DNA of 7,935 nucleotides, from assembly GCA_007127615.1 (NCBI GenBank), contig SKZB01000489.1, positions 1 to 7,935 on the forward strand, in the 5' to 3' direction. Shown here one piece after another: positions 1 through 6,834 of the stretch. Origin of the DNA: Phycisphaerales bacterium. GTDB lineage: Bacteria; Planctomycetota; Phycisphaerae; Phycisphaerales; SM1A02. The position numbers were made by a program, and so were the translations under genes. The stretch's first letter is position 1; every line of letters starts with the position of its first letter. The notes under the pieces were generated by a model. That model was not told the DNA's origin and made no database searches. It saw only the letters and a program-made list of their open reading frames with translations.

Positions 1-169
1 CGAGGTACGCTTCCTGAATCGCGCGATTGGTGGCATCGGCATCGCCGCCGAACGCCAGGTCCGCGCCGATCCCGCCCGGACTGAGCGCGATCAGCATGAA
101 CACCAGGAACGTAATTCCCAACAGCGTGGGAATCATCAACAGCAGGCGTCGGACGATATACGAAAGCAT
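1..169 (-). CDS. ABC transporter permease, OppB/DppB type, N-terminal fragment
   Basis: The first 56 codons of an inner-membrane permease, cut by the left edge of the window. Translation begins MLSYIVRRLLLMIPTLLG, followed by ITFLVFMLIALSPGG. This is the standard opening of OppB/DppB-type peptide permeases: a short cytoplasmic stretch with two Arg, one long transmembrane helix (about residues 9-29), then a short Pro-Gly-containing turn leading into the periplasmic loop. The gene lies 81 bases downstream of the family-5 substrate-binding protein on the same strand, so the two probably form one operon encoding a peptide or related solute importer. The ATG at 167-169 gives the normal N-terminus for the family, although I see no strong Shine-Dalgarno sequence before it. 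Transported substrate cannot be told from this fragment; nickel, glycoside and opine importers share the fold. Confidence 0.85.
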   Translation of the reverse strand, partial: MLSYIVRRLLLMIPTLLGITFLVFMLIALSPGGIGADLAFGGDADATNRAIQEAYL

Positions 170-250
170 CGGCGGTGCGTTGGACGGGAAGACGTGGGGT
201 CAGAAGCCAGAGAGAAGGTCGCGGAACAGTCCGGGCGGGTTGACCCGGGT

Positions 251-2134
251 TTACATCGGTGAGGCCTGCTGAGCACGCGGAATGTAGAACTCACGCTGTT
301 CGATGCCGGTCATGTACGGGTGTACATTCTGATTGCGCCGATTGATAAACCGCAGCCACGGCCGCACGGCGAGGAAGGTGTAGGGCTGTTCTTCATGAAT
401 GATCTGGTGCAGTTCGTGCCAGTACGCCATGCGCTGGTCGGTATCGATCTCCTGCCGGCCCAGATCAATCAATTCATCGGCGCGATCGTTCCGCCAACTG
501 ATGAAGTTATCGCCGCCGCCGGCAATCTGATCGGAATGCCAGATCTGGTACGGATCCGATTCCGGAGAAGAGGGTGACCAGGCCATGGTGATGGCGTCGA
601 AGTCGCGGTTGCGCAATCGGTCGGCATAGATCGACCAGTCGACCGGATCGGGACGCATGCGAATGCCGACCCGGTTGCACTGATCACGGAGATAGTCGGC
701 AATGCGGCGCGTGGTCTCCGCACCGGTCGAGTAGGTGAAGCGGAAGTCAAACCGATCGCCGCGATCGTTGCGGAGCACGCCGTCCACTTCGGTCCATCCC
801 GCTTCGGCGAGCAGTTCGCGCGCCTTGTCGAGGTTGTATTCATGCGGCACGATATCGGGATTGGCCTGATCGGTGCGGGGATTAAACGGCCCGGTGGCGA
901 TTTCGCCGATTCCCGTGAGGATGTTGTCGATGATCGCCTGCCGATCGAGCAGATGGGTCATGGCCCGCCGCACCCGCGGATCGGCGAACGGACTCTCGCT
1001 CCCGTCCGGTGAGCGCGTATTCCAGGCGATGAAGCTGTAACCGCCCCGCAGGTTGAACCAGAGCTTGGCACGATTGCTTTGCTGCCACGTTTCGTTGTCC
1101 CGGAACTGCGTGAACTGACGCGGCGTCGGCGTCATCATGTCCGCATTGCGGTTGTTGTAGGCGGTCAGAGCGGCGATGTCTTCGAGGATCACCGTGTAGC
1201 GCAGTCGGTCAATGGCCGGACGGGGCCCCCAGTACTGTTCGTTCCGCACGAGCACGATGTCATCACGACCCGGCCGGTACTGATTGTCGATACTGAGATT
1301 CCGCAGGCGGTACGGGCCCGATCCCATCAGCAGGCCGGTCGACTGGTTGAACCGCGTCGGTGAGATGGCTTCGTAGAAGTGCTTCGGAAGGACCGGCACC
1401 CCCATCGCCACATCGCGATTGTTGAACTTCGGCTCGGTGAAGTAAAACTCGACGACGAGATCGTCAATCACCTCAACCGAATCGATGATGCCGTACACCG
1501 CGCGGTACCGATCGGATTCGATCTGCGGGTTCATCCCCATCTCGTGGCTGAACTTGACATCGTGGGCCGTGACCGGCTGACCGTCACTGAAACGCGCATT
1601 CGGCCGAATCAGGACCCGCAACCACATGCCGCTCGGATCGTACTGCCACGCCTGGGCCAGTACGCCCTCCATCTCAAGTGTCTCGGGGTTGTACCGGCCG
1701 AGTGATTCGACCACCTGGTCGATGACGTAGATGGCGTACACATCGCGGTAAATCAGCGGCGTGATGGTGGGCGGCTGGGCGCCGAAGATCTCGGTATAGG
1801 TGCCGCCCATGGCGTAGTCTTCCTCACCCTGCGGATCATTCACGAGGGTAAAGGGTTGCTGCCACTGGATTTCAACGCCTGCCTGCGCCCAGGATTCATC
1901 GCGTGCCGGGCCGCCGGCTCCGGTCCGCCCCGGTGCCGGCGCGGCGACGATACCGTCCTCCAGTCGCTGGCTCATCAGCAATACCTGCTGTTCAAGCCGG
2001 TCCATCTGGTCCTGGACGTTCTTGACTTCTGACCAGGTCCGATCCTGCTGCGCCATACTCAACCCAATCACCACAAGGACGATGATCAGGAGTACGAGTA
2101 AGACGAAGTCCTTGAGTCCAAAGCGGTTCTGCAT
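251..2134 (-). CDS. Membrane-anchored ABC transporter substrate-binding protein, family 5 (peptide/nickel type)
   Basis: A 627-residue extracytoplasmic solute-binding protein that would deliver its ligand to the permease encoded next to it. Residues 1-28 hold a basic N-terminus and a very hydrophobic helix (about 10-26). Residues 34-60 look like a short coiled coil (VQDQMDRLEQQVLLMSQRLE), and 63-80 form a Pro/Gly/Ala-rich linker. The family-5 binding domain fills about residue 90 to the end; its signature is at 177-196, ending FSDGQPVTAHDVKFS, followed by the usual alternating lobes. No lipobox Cys is present. SMA-QQ at 26-30 could be a signal-peptidase site, so either an uncleaved anchor or a cleaved signal is possible; I favour the anchor because a coil and linker follow. 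It is longer than the usual 500-550 residues because of this N-terminal part. The gene is divergent from the PhoB/PhoR operon. Ligand unknown; oligopeptides are the default guess for the family. Confidence 0.88.
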   Translation of the reverse strand: MQNRFGLKDFVLLVLLIIVLVVIGLSMAQQDRTWSEVKNVQDQMDRLEQQVLLMSQRLEDGIVAAPAPGRTGAGGPARDESWAQAGVEIQWQQPFTLVNDPQGEEDYAMGGTYTEIFGAQPPTITPLIYRDVYAIYVIDQVVESLGRYNPETLEMEGVLAQAWQYDPSGMWLRVLIRPNARFSDGQPVTAHDVKFSHEMGMNPQIESDRYRAVYGIIDSVEVIDDLVVEFYFTEPKFNNRDVAMGVPVLPKHFYEAISPTRFNQSTGLLMGSGPYRLRNLSIDNQYRPGRDDIVLVRNEQYWGPRPAIDRLRYTVILEDIAALTAYNNRNADMMTPTPRQFTQFRDNETWQQSNRAKLWFNLRGGYSFIAWNTRSPDGSESPFADPRVRRAMTHLLDRQAIIDNILTGIGEIATGPFNPRTDQANPDIVPHEYNLDKARELLAEAGWTEVDGVLRNDRGDRFDFRFTYSTGAETTRRIADYLRDQCNRVGIRMRPDPVDWSIYADRLRNRDFDAITMAWSPSSPESDPYQIWHSDQIAGGGDNFISWRNDRADELIDLGRQEIDTDQRMAYWHELHQIIHEEQPYTFLAVRPWLRFINRRNQNVHPYMTGIEQREFYIPRAQQASPM

Positions 2135-2165
2135 GTTTCTGCCCTACCAGACGTGGCTGTTCGTT

Positions 2166-2195
2166 CGACCGACCCGGGCGATCGCCCTGCGGTCG
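2166..2195 (-). repeat. Inverted repeat / hairpin in the leader of the binding-protein gene
   Basis: A perfect 12-bp palindrome, GGGCGATCGCCC, lies at 2176-2187. It is flanked by a second inverted pair, CGACCG at 2166-2171 and CGGTCG at 2190-2195. In RNA this folds as a 6-bp outer stem, a small 4/2 internal loop, and a 4-bp inner stem with a GATC loop. It sits 31 bases upstream of the ATG of the minus-strand substrate-binding gene. No T-tract follows it on either strand, so it is not a classical terminator; an operator for a dimeric regulator or an mRNA leader structure are both possible. Confidence 0.4.
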
Positions 2196-2358
2196 TGACG
2201 GAGTCAGTGGGTGGCGAAGCGTACCTGAGAACAAAATCCTGCCGAAACCATCAGGGTAGCGATTCTGCCGGAGTTCGCCAGCAAGTCGCCGGGTCCAAAC
2301 CGCCGATGCGGAATGACCGCCCGCCGGGGCCACCCGTGACGGAAAGAGAACCGATGCT

Positions 2359-2389
2359 TTGCGCAATCTGAACAATCGGCACCTATTAT
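2359..2389 (+). promoter_or_regulatory. Candidate phoB promoter with TTGCGCAA motif, CTGAACA half-site and TATTAT -10
   Basis: TTGCGCAA (an 8-bp palindrome, 2359-2366) is followed by CTGAACA (2368-2374) and, nine bases later, TATTAT (2384-2389), which matches five of six positions of the sigma-70 -10 consensus. No good -35 hexamer is present, as expected for a promoter where an activator such as PhoB replaces it. The nine-base gap between half-site and -10 position is the same gap I count for the weaker -10 candidates of the porin and pstS promoters. The start of transcription is inferred to be near 2396. Confidence 0.45.
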
Positions 2390-2392
2390 TCC

Positions 2393-2421
2393 CTACACGT
2401 TATCTGAACGATCTTTGTTCG
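2393..2421 (+). promoter_or_regulatory. Pho-box-like direct repeats overlapping the inferred phoB transcription start
   Basis: Three tandem 7-mers at an exact 11-bp pitch: CTACACG (2393-2399), CTGAACG (2404-2410) and TTGTTCG (2415-2421), separated by four-base spacers TTAT and ATCT. Taking CTGAACG as the half-site, the first matches 5/7, the second 7/7, the third 4/7. The 7+4 spacing is that of PhoB-family operators. The position just downstream of the TATTAT element and before the GTG start would suit autoregulation of phoB-phoR. Confidence 0.5.
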
Positions 2422-2438
2422 GGAGTCAGGAGTCTCGC

Positions 2439-3170
2439 GTGGCCGAACCCAGCATCCTTATTGTTGAAGATGAAACCGACATCTCCGACCTCATTCGCTT
2501 CCACGTTGAACGCGAGGGCTTCAACGCCAAGGTGGTCCATTCCGGCAAGATCGCGCTGGATGTGATCCAGCGTGAACGCCCCACCATGATCGTGCTCGAC
2601 CTCATGCTGCCCGATCTCGACGGGCTTGAGCTTTGCCGGCGGCTCAAGTGGGAACCGGGCACGCGCTCGATCCCGATCCTGATCGTCTCGGCCAAGGGCG
2701 AGGAGGCGGATATTGTCACGGGAATCGAACTCGGCGCGGATGACTACGTCACGAAGCCGTTCAGCCCGAAAGAGCTGATGGCCCGGCTGAAAAACATCCT
2801 CCGGCGGCAGAAGGAACAGCTCATCCCGGTGGGCACGAACGGCAAACAACTGACCATCGCGGGGGGCGCACTGGTCATCGATACCGATCGTCACGTGGTG
2901 TCGATCGAGGGCGAACGGATCGAGCTGACGCTCACTGAATTCGGCATCCTGCACTACCTCGCGGCCCGGCCCGGATTCGTCCGCACGCGGGACCAGATCA
3001 TCGCGGCGGTCCACGGCGATTCCGCCGTTCTCTCCAGCCGCACGGTGGATGTGCACATCACTTCGCTTCGCCGTAAACTCGGCGAACTCGGACGAACCGT
3101 GGAAACCGTGCGCGGAGTCGGGTATCGTCTCGCCGAACCGACCACGGTCGGTGAATCGAGCCACGACTGA
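2439..3170 (+). CDS. phoB: Phosphate regulon response regulator PhoB (OmpR/PhoB family)
   Basis: A 243-residue cytoplasmic DNA-binding regulator. The receiver domain (about 4-118) shows every key residue: acidic pair E10/D11, phospho-acceptor D54 in IVLDLMLPDLDG, S84, and K106 in VTKPFSPKEL. The winged-helix output domain (about 137-232) carries LTLTEFGILHYL, the recognition-helix region SSRTVDVHITSLRRKLG, and the C-terminal hairpin VETVRGVGYRL. Length is normal for PhoB. I chose the GTG at 2439 because AGGAG at 2428-2432 lies six bases before it and the receiver then starts at the usual place; a TTG at 2415 in the same frame is less likely. phoR follows 40 bases downstream. The assignment as PhoB, rather than another OmpR-family member, rests on the PhoR-like partner with a PAS domain, the porin and pstS next door, and the shared 11-bp-pitch repeats in all three promoters. 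Confidence 0.9.
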   Translation: MAEPSILIVEDETDISDLIRFHVEREGFNAKVVHSGKIALDVIQRERPTMIVLDLMLPDLDGLELCRRLKWEPGTRSIPILIVSAKGEEADIVTGIELGADDYVTKPFSPKELMARLKNILRRQKEQLIPVGTNGKQLTIAGGALVIDTDRHVVSIEGERIELTLTEFGILHYLAARPGFVRTRDQIIAAVHGDSAVLSSRTVDVHITSLRRKLGELGRTVETVRGVGYRLAEPTTVGESSHD

Positions 3171-3210
3171 GTTCGTTCGCCGGCCGTACGCTTTCAAATG
3201 AATCTGCCGC

Positions 3211-5010
3211 ATGGCCCTCTTCGGACAACCCCGAACCCTGTTCTGGCGTCTCTGCCTTGTATTGATCACGGTGCAGATTCTCGTCGGCGCGACCTTCGCG
3301 GTGTATGCCGGGAAGAATGTTCAATCCTTCCACCACGAACAGACCCAGGCGCAACTTGAGCGGTTGACGCCGCTGCTCGCCACCTCGTATGACCGTCTGC
3401 TGGTGGACCGGTCCGTGCGGCAACTGGATGAGCGCGTCAAGCGCGACGGCCGGGACAGCGGCTTGCGGATCTCGATTTTTCTGGATGATGGCACCCCGAT
3501 CGCGGATTCGCACCATGATCCGGCCCGGATGGATAATCACCTCGACCGGCCGGAGATTATTGAAGCTCACGAGCATCCAGGACGGGGCGGGCGGGCGATC
3601 CGGTTCAGTACCACCGTCGAAGAGGAGATGATGGTCTTCGCCCGGCGCCTCCACGATGGAGAAGGCAACCCGTATTACCTCCGCGTCGGTACTCCCATCG
3701 CCGCGGTCGATCAGCGGCTGATGATGCTCACCCGCGACCTGGCCCTGGCACTGGGCATCACGACTCTGGCGACGCTCGTCCTGATGTATCTGGTGGCGCG
3801 CTCGTTTTCGGATCGCATCTACCGACTTTCAACCAGCATTCGGGCGATGGCGCAGTCGGAAGAGGAACCGGCGTTCGATGAGGTTACACTCCGCGAACTT
3901 CGCCCCCTGCAGGATGCGATCGAGTCCATGAGTCGCCGATTGCGCGAGCGCGTGCAGGAACTTCAGACCCAGCAGCGCGAACACCACGCCATCCTCCAGG
4001 CGATGAACAGCGGCGTGCTCGCCATCGACATGCAGCACCGGATCGTCAGCACCAACCGCATGACGGCGGATCTGTTCCAGCTTGATCCGGACGGGGTGCG
4101 CGGCCGGTTGCTGCAGGAGGCGATCCGCTCCCCCGAACTGAACCGCTACATCGCCGACGCGTTCGAGCAGAATGACGGTGCGGCGACGGAACTGCGGCTG
4201 AAGAATCAGCGCGGAACGGTGTTGCAGGTCACCAGCAGCCGCATGCTCAACCCGAAGGGACAGACCGTCGGACTCCTGGTGGTCCTGAACGATGTGACGG
4301 CGATTCGGAGACTCGAATCCATGCGCAGCGATTTCGCGGCCAACGTTTCGCACGAGCTCCGCACGCCCATCACGAACATCAAGGGATACGTCGAAACGAT
4401 GCTCGATGTCGGCGTCGACGATGTTGAGCAGTCGACCCGGTTTCTGGAGATCATCAAACGCAGCAGCGACCGTCTCGCTGCGATTGTTGAGGACATTCTG
4501 TCCCTGGCGTGGCTGGAACAACCGGACACCAAGAGTGTCCTGCTCCGCGAGAAGATGCCGATCGACCAGATCGTCGATTCCGTCATCGGCCAGTTTCAGA
4601 ATGCCGCGGCGGCAAAGGAGATCCGACTGGAGCACGATGTCCCCAAAGGACTTGAAGTTGCGGTCAATGCACAGCTGATCGAGCAGGCCCTGGCGAACTT
4701 CGTCTCCAACGCCATCAAATACAGCCCCAGCGATACGACCGTTTCCATCGAAGCGCAACATTTGCCCGAATCGAACGAGGTCAAAATCACCGTCATCGAT
4801 CAGGGAGCGGGCATTTCCGAAGCACACCTCCAGCGGGTTTTCGAACGGTTTTACCGCGTGGACAAGGCGCGCAGCCGGGAACTGGGCGGCACGGGACTGG
4901 GGCTGGCGATCGTCAAACACATCGCGCTGGTGCACGGCGGCCGGGTCAGCGTCGAGAGCGAACTCGGCCGGGGCAGCCGATTCAGTCTCTTCCTCCCCGA
5001 CCACGTGTAA
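3211..5010 (+). CDS. phoR: Sensor histidine kinase PhoR (HAMP-PAS-HisKA-HATPase)
   Basis: A 599-residue inner-membrane kinase predicted to phosphorylate the preceding PhoB. Order of parts: transmembrane helix 1 (about 12-33), extracytoplasmic sensor region (about 36-172), transmembrane helix 2 (about 175-197), HAMP linker (about 197-250), PAS domain (about 257-365), dimerisation/phospho-acceptor domain with H381 in FAANVSHELRTPITNIKGY, and the ATP-binding domain with N box (N496, N500 in NFVSNAIKYSP), G1 (DQGAGI, 530-535), F box (FERFYRVD, 544-551) and G2 (GGTGLGLAIVKH, 559-570). All catalytic motifs are intact. The large sensor region resembles Bacillus PhoR or WalK layout more than E. coli PhoR, which has almost none. 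ATG 3211 is the first in-frame start after a stop at 3199; no good Shine-Dalgarno precedes it, so translation may depend on coupling to phoB. No clear terminator follows. Confidence 0.9.
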   Translation: MALFGQPRTLFWRLCLVLITVQILVGATFAVYAGKNVQSFHHEQTQAQLERLTPLLATSYDRLLVDRSVRQLDERVKRDGRDSGLRISIFLDDGTPIADSHHDPARMDNHLDRPEIIEAHEHPGRGGRAIRFSTTVEEEMMVFARRLHDGEGNPYYLRVGTPIAAVDQRLMMLTRDLALALGITTLATLVLMYLVARSFSDRIYRLSTSIRAMAQSEEEPAFDEVTLRELRPLQDAIESMSRRLRERVQELQTQQREHHAILQAMNSGVLAIDMQHRIVSTNRMTADLFQLDPDGVRGRLLQEAIRSPELNRYIADAFEQNDGAATELRLKNQRGTVLQVTSSRMLNPKGQTVGLLVVLNDVTAIRRLESMRSDFAANVSHELRTPITNIKGYVETMLDVGVDDVEQSTRFLEIIKRSSDRLAAIVEDILSLAWLEQPDTKSVLLREKMPIDQIVDSVIGQFQNAAAAKEIRLEHDVPKGLEVAVNAQLIEQALANFVSNAIKYSPSDTTVSIEAQHLPESNEVKITVIDQGAGISEAHLQRVFERFYRVDKARSRELGGTGLGLAIVKHIALVHGGRVSVESELGRGSRFSLFLPDHV

Positions 5011-5074
5011 TTTTTCGGGTCTTCCGGGAATCGTGTGGGTGAGGCGTGACTCAGCCCCTCCCCCCGGGGGCTTC

Positions 5075-5095
5075 GCCGCCAGCCGCCAGCCGCCA
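5075..5095 (+). repeat. Tandem repeat, three copies of GCCGCCA
   Basis: Three perfect, contiguous 7-bp copies (5075-5081, 5082-5088, 5089-5095), then an A-rich stretch. They begin the low-complexity block between phoR and the porin gene. No function is evident. Confidence 0.8.
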
Positions 5096-5105
5096 AAAGA
5101 AAGCC

Positions 5106-5167
5106 CTCCGCCTCCGCCCCTCCGTCGCTCCGTGCCTCCGTGCCTTCGTGCCTTCGTGCCTCTCCCG
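5106..5167 (+). repeat. Short tandem repeat array, 8-bp CTYCGTGC units
   Basis: Two CTCCGC units (5106-5117) lead into five contiguous 8-bp units: CTCCGTCG (5120-5127), CTCCGTGC twice (5128-5143) and CTTCGTGC twice (5144-5159), then a degenerate unit to 5167. Read on the minus strand the array gives Arg/His/Glu/Gly/Thr-rich nonsense peptides (HEGTEAR-like). From memory, such strings recur as intergenic junk translations in planctomycete and verrucomicrobial genomes, which suggests a dispersed repeat family; this is recollection, not a search result. Confidence 0.75.
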
Positions 5168-5177
5168 AAAACCCCTC

Positions 5178-5189
5178 ATCCGCGCGGAT
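5178..5189. repeat. Perfect 12-bp palindrome ATCCGCGCGGAT
   Basis: A perfect palindrome directly after the 8-bp repeat array. A related sequence follows (CGCGCAGATT, 5194-5203), so the stretch reads as two imperfect copies of a CGCGCRGAT-type unit. It may belong to the same dispersed repeat block or be an operator; no T-tract supports a terminator. Confidence 0.5.
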
Positions 5190-5296
5190 CACTCGCGCAG
5201 ATTCCCGAAGCGCCGATTTTTCTTCATGTTTTCGCCGCCAATCGCCCGACGGAAGGGGCACCGCTCCGGCGGCGCAAGCAAGTCAGCACAAACATC

Positions 5297-5349
5297 TTGC
5301 GCAATGGACATACGCCCTGAACCATTTTTTAACGTTCGGTCGGGATTCT
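5297..5349 (+). promoter_or_regulatory. Candidate Pho-regulated promoter of the porin gene
   Basis: TTGCGCAA (5297-5304) is followed by a Pho-box-like direct repeat at 5317-5334, CTGAACC-ATTT-TTTAACG. The pair matches CTGAACG at 6/7 and 5/7 with the expected 11-bp pitch and an A/T spacer. Nine bases further lies GATTCT (5344-5349), a weak -10 candidate (3/6). The inferred transcript would have a leader of roughly 50 bases before the porin ATG. Confidence 0.5.
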
Positions 5350-5409
5350 TCCCGCATTCATCCGCCCCCTCCAACGATTGTTTTCTCTACTTTACAAGGA
5401 CGACACACT

Positions 5410-6756
5410 ATGCAAAGGCACGCGCTTTCTCTTCTGACTGTGGGTTCCGTGCTCGGACTGACGATGGGCGCCGGTGCTTCCACCGACACCGACGTCATCA
5501 ACGAGCTGCGTGAACAGGTTTCCGCGCTGCAGAACGAAGTGAATTCACTTCGCAACGGCTCGGATGACAACTGGATGACCGAGCAGCGCGCGAACGAGAT
5601 TCGCTCGCTGGTTCACGATGTGCTGGCGGACGCCGACACCCGCGCCAGCCTGCTCCAGAGCGGCATGGGCGCCGGTCACGACGGCCGCTTCTTCCTCGCC
5701 AGCTCCGATGGCAACTTCCGGATGAACATCTCCGGCCGGACGCAGCTCCGCTACGTCTACAACTACCAGGACAATTCGCCCGATGACAATCACCGCTCCG
5801 GCTTCGAACTTCGGCGCACGCGTCTGAATTTCGCCGGCCACGTCGTCAACCCCAACTGGACCTACCAGATTCAGGGTGACTTCAACCGGTCCGGCGGCGG
5901 GTTCCGTCTGCTCGACGGCTGGCTCGGCTACACGATGGACAACGGCATTCGCGTCCGCGGCGGCCAGTTCCGTCCCGGATTCTTCTACGAGGACTCCAAC
6001 TCCAGCGCCCGCCAGCAACTCGTCGAGCGCTCGCTCGTCAACGCCGCGTTCGCCCAGGGCCGTACGCAGGGCATCGAGTTCAGCGGCAATGCCGGTGACA
6101 ACATCCGCTGGAGCGCGATGTACTCCGAAGGGTTTTCCAACAATACCGGCACGTTCGGCGGCGGCAACGTCACGCCGTGGCAGGCCCGCACGACCGAGTA
6201 CGCCTTCTCCGGCCGCGTCGACTTCCTCGCCGCCGGCAACTGGCGCCAGTTCCGTGATTTCTCCAGCTGGTCCGATGAGGAATTCGGCGCCCGCATCGGT
6301 GCCGGCCTGATCTGGCAGCAGGAAGAATTCGGAACCACCGACGACGGTGAGGTCGAAACCTTCCGCTGGACCATCGACGCCAGCGTCGCCTTCGGTGGTG
6401 CGAACATCTTTGCCGCCTTCGTCGGCAACCACGAGGACACCAACGACGGCGGCAGCGTCGATCAGTACGGCCTCGTCGTTCAGGGCGGCTTCTTCTTCGT
6501 GCCCGATGAGTGGGAAGCGTTCGTCCGCTACGAATGGGGCGATGCCGACTCCGCGAGCATCAAGGATCTGAGCGTGGTCACCTTCGGCGCGACCCGCTAC
6601 TTCGCCGGCCACAACGCCAAGTGGACCACCGACATCGGTATCGGCATCAACGAAGTCGACAGCTTCTGGGCCTCCAGCGGAGCCGGCTGGCGCGCCGACG
6701 CCTCCGGTGAAGATACCCAGGTCGTCATCCGCTCCCAGTTTCAGCTCGCCTTCTGA
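5410..6756 (+). CDS. Outer-membrane porin, OprO/OprP (phosphate-selective) family
   Basis: A 448-residue beta-barrel porin, probably the outer-membrane entry route for phosphate or other anions. A signal peptide covers about residues 1-24 (hydrophobic core LSLLTVGSVLGLTMG, likely cleavage after AGAS or AGA). A short coiled coil follows at 29-48 (VINELREQVSALQNEVNSLR), then a helical segment at about 54-84. From about residue 93 come amphipathic strands rich in Tyr, Phe and Trp. OprP-like landmarks are FELRRTRLNFAGHV (132-145), GQFRPGFFYEDSNSS (185-199) and ERSLVNAAF (206-214). The protein ends QFQLAF, the terminal Phe typical of barrel proteins. I chose ATG 5410 because AAGGA (5396-5400) sits nine bases upstream and the signal peptide starts there; an in-frame extension upstream is repeat-derived. 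A Pho-box-like promoter precedes the gene and a strong terminator follows. Phosphate selectivity is inferred from context only. Confidence 0.87.
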   Translation: MQRHALSLLTVGSVLGLTMGAGASTDTDVINELREQVSALQNEVNSLRNGSDDNWMTEQRANEIRSLVHDVLADADTRASLLQSGMGAGHDGRFFLASSDGNFRMNISGRTQLRYVYNYQDNSPDDNHRSGFELRRTRLNFAGHVVNPNWTYQIQGDFNRSGGGFRLLDGWLGYTMDNGIRVRGGQFRPGFFYEDSNSSARQQLVERSLVNAAFAQGRTQGIEFSGNAGDNIRWSAMYSEGFSNNTGTFGGGNVTPWQARTTEYAFSGRVDFLAAGNWRQFRDFSSWSDEEFGARIGAGLIWQQEEFGTTDDGEVETFRWTIDASVAFGGANIFAAFVGNHEDTNDGGSVDQYGLVVQGGFFFVPDEWEAFVRYEWGDADSASIKDLSVVTFGATRYFAGHNAKWTTDIGIGINEVDSFWASSGAGWRADASGEDTQVVIRSQFQLAF

Positions 6757-6834
6757 TTGCGCTTGACACGAAAGTACCCATCCACCCGTCAATGTTCGAC
6801 TCTCCTATCTGTCGGCAACTGACGGTTGACTCAG

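Larger units (their letters stand above)
2135..2438. other. Divergent intergenic region between the binding-protein gene and phoB
   Basis: These 304 bases hold the 5' leader of the minus-strand binding-protein gene, with a hairpin-forming inverted repeat at 2166-2195, and, on the other side, the phoB promoter elements (2359-2421). I could not pick out a convincing minus-strand promoter. The middle part (about 2200-2350) shows no gene or clear structured element. Confidence 0.7.
5011..5409. other. Intergenic region between phoR and the porin gene
   Basis: This 399-base spacer has no credible gene. The left part (5061-5189) is a run of low-complexity GC-rich repeats and palindromes, including the perfect palindrome CCCCCGGGGG at 5061-5070, which lacks a following T-tract. 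The right part (5297-5349) holds the candidate porin promoter, and AAGGA at 5396-5400 is the porin ribosome binding site. Open frames that cross the spacer are repeat-driven and lack start signals. Confidence 0.7.

Noticed and set aside
3198..3347. Small plus-strand frame starting at the ATG at 3198
   Set aside because: It lies out of frame over the phoR start, has no ribosome binding site and no recognisable sequence.
4285..4291. CTGAACG inside phoR as another Pho half-site
   Set aside because: It is a single copy within a coding stretch (Leu-Asn codons) with no partner at 11 bp.
3829..5004. A 391-codon minus-strand open frame opposite phoR (and a 289-codon one at 2400-3269 opposite phoB)
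   Set aside because: Both lie opposite genes with intact, well-placed catalytic motifs and show no recognisable domain.
5061..5070. CCCCCGGGGG palindrome as the phoR terminator
   Set aside because: There is no T-tract after it and almost no room for a loop; a GC-rich sequence alone is not enough.
5120..5159. The tandem 8-bp units as a CRISPR array
   Set aside because: Units are contiguous and far too short, with no unique spacers and no cas genes nearby.
5140..5409. N-terminal extension of the porin frame back to 5140
   Set aside because: The extension translates repeats and the promoter; the ATG at 5410 has a Shine-Dalgarno sequence and begins a proper signal peptide.
5545..6792. A 415-codon open frame on the minus strand opposite the porin
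   Set aside because: It is rich in Ala, Gly, Val, Asp and Glu, as expected for the antisense of C-ending codons, and the plus strand encodes a clear porin with signal peptide and terminal Phe.
6787..6830. Inverted pairs CCGTCA/TGACGG and GTCAA/TTGAC upstream of the porin terminator
   Set aside because: They overlap as mutually exclusive short stems with a long loop; the adjacent 13-bp terminator explains the region better.
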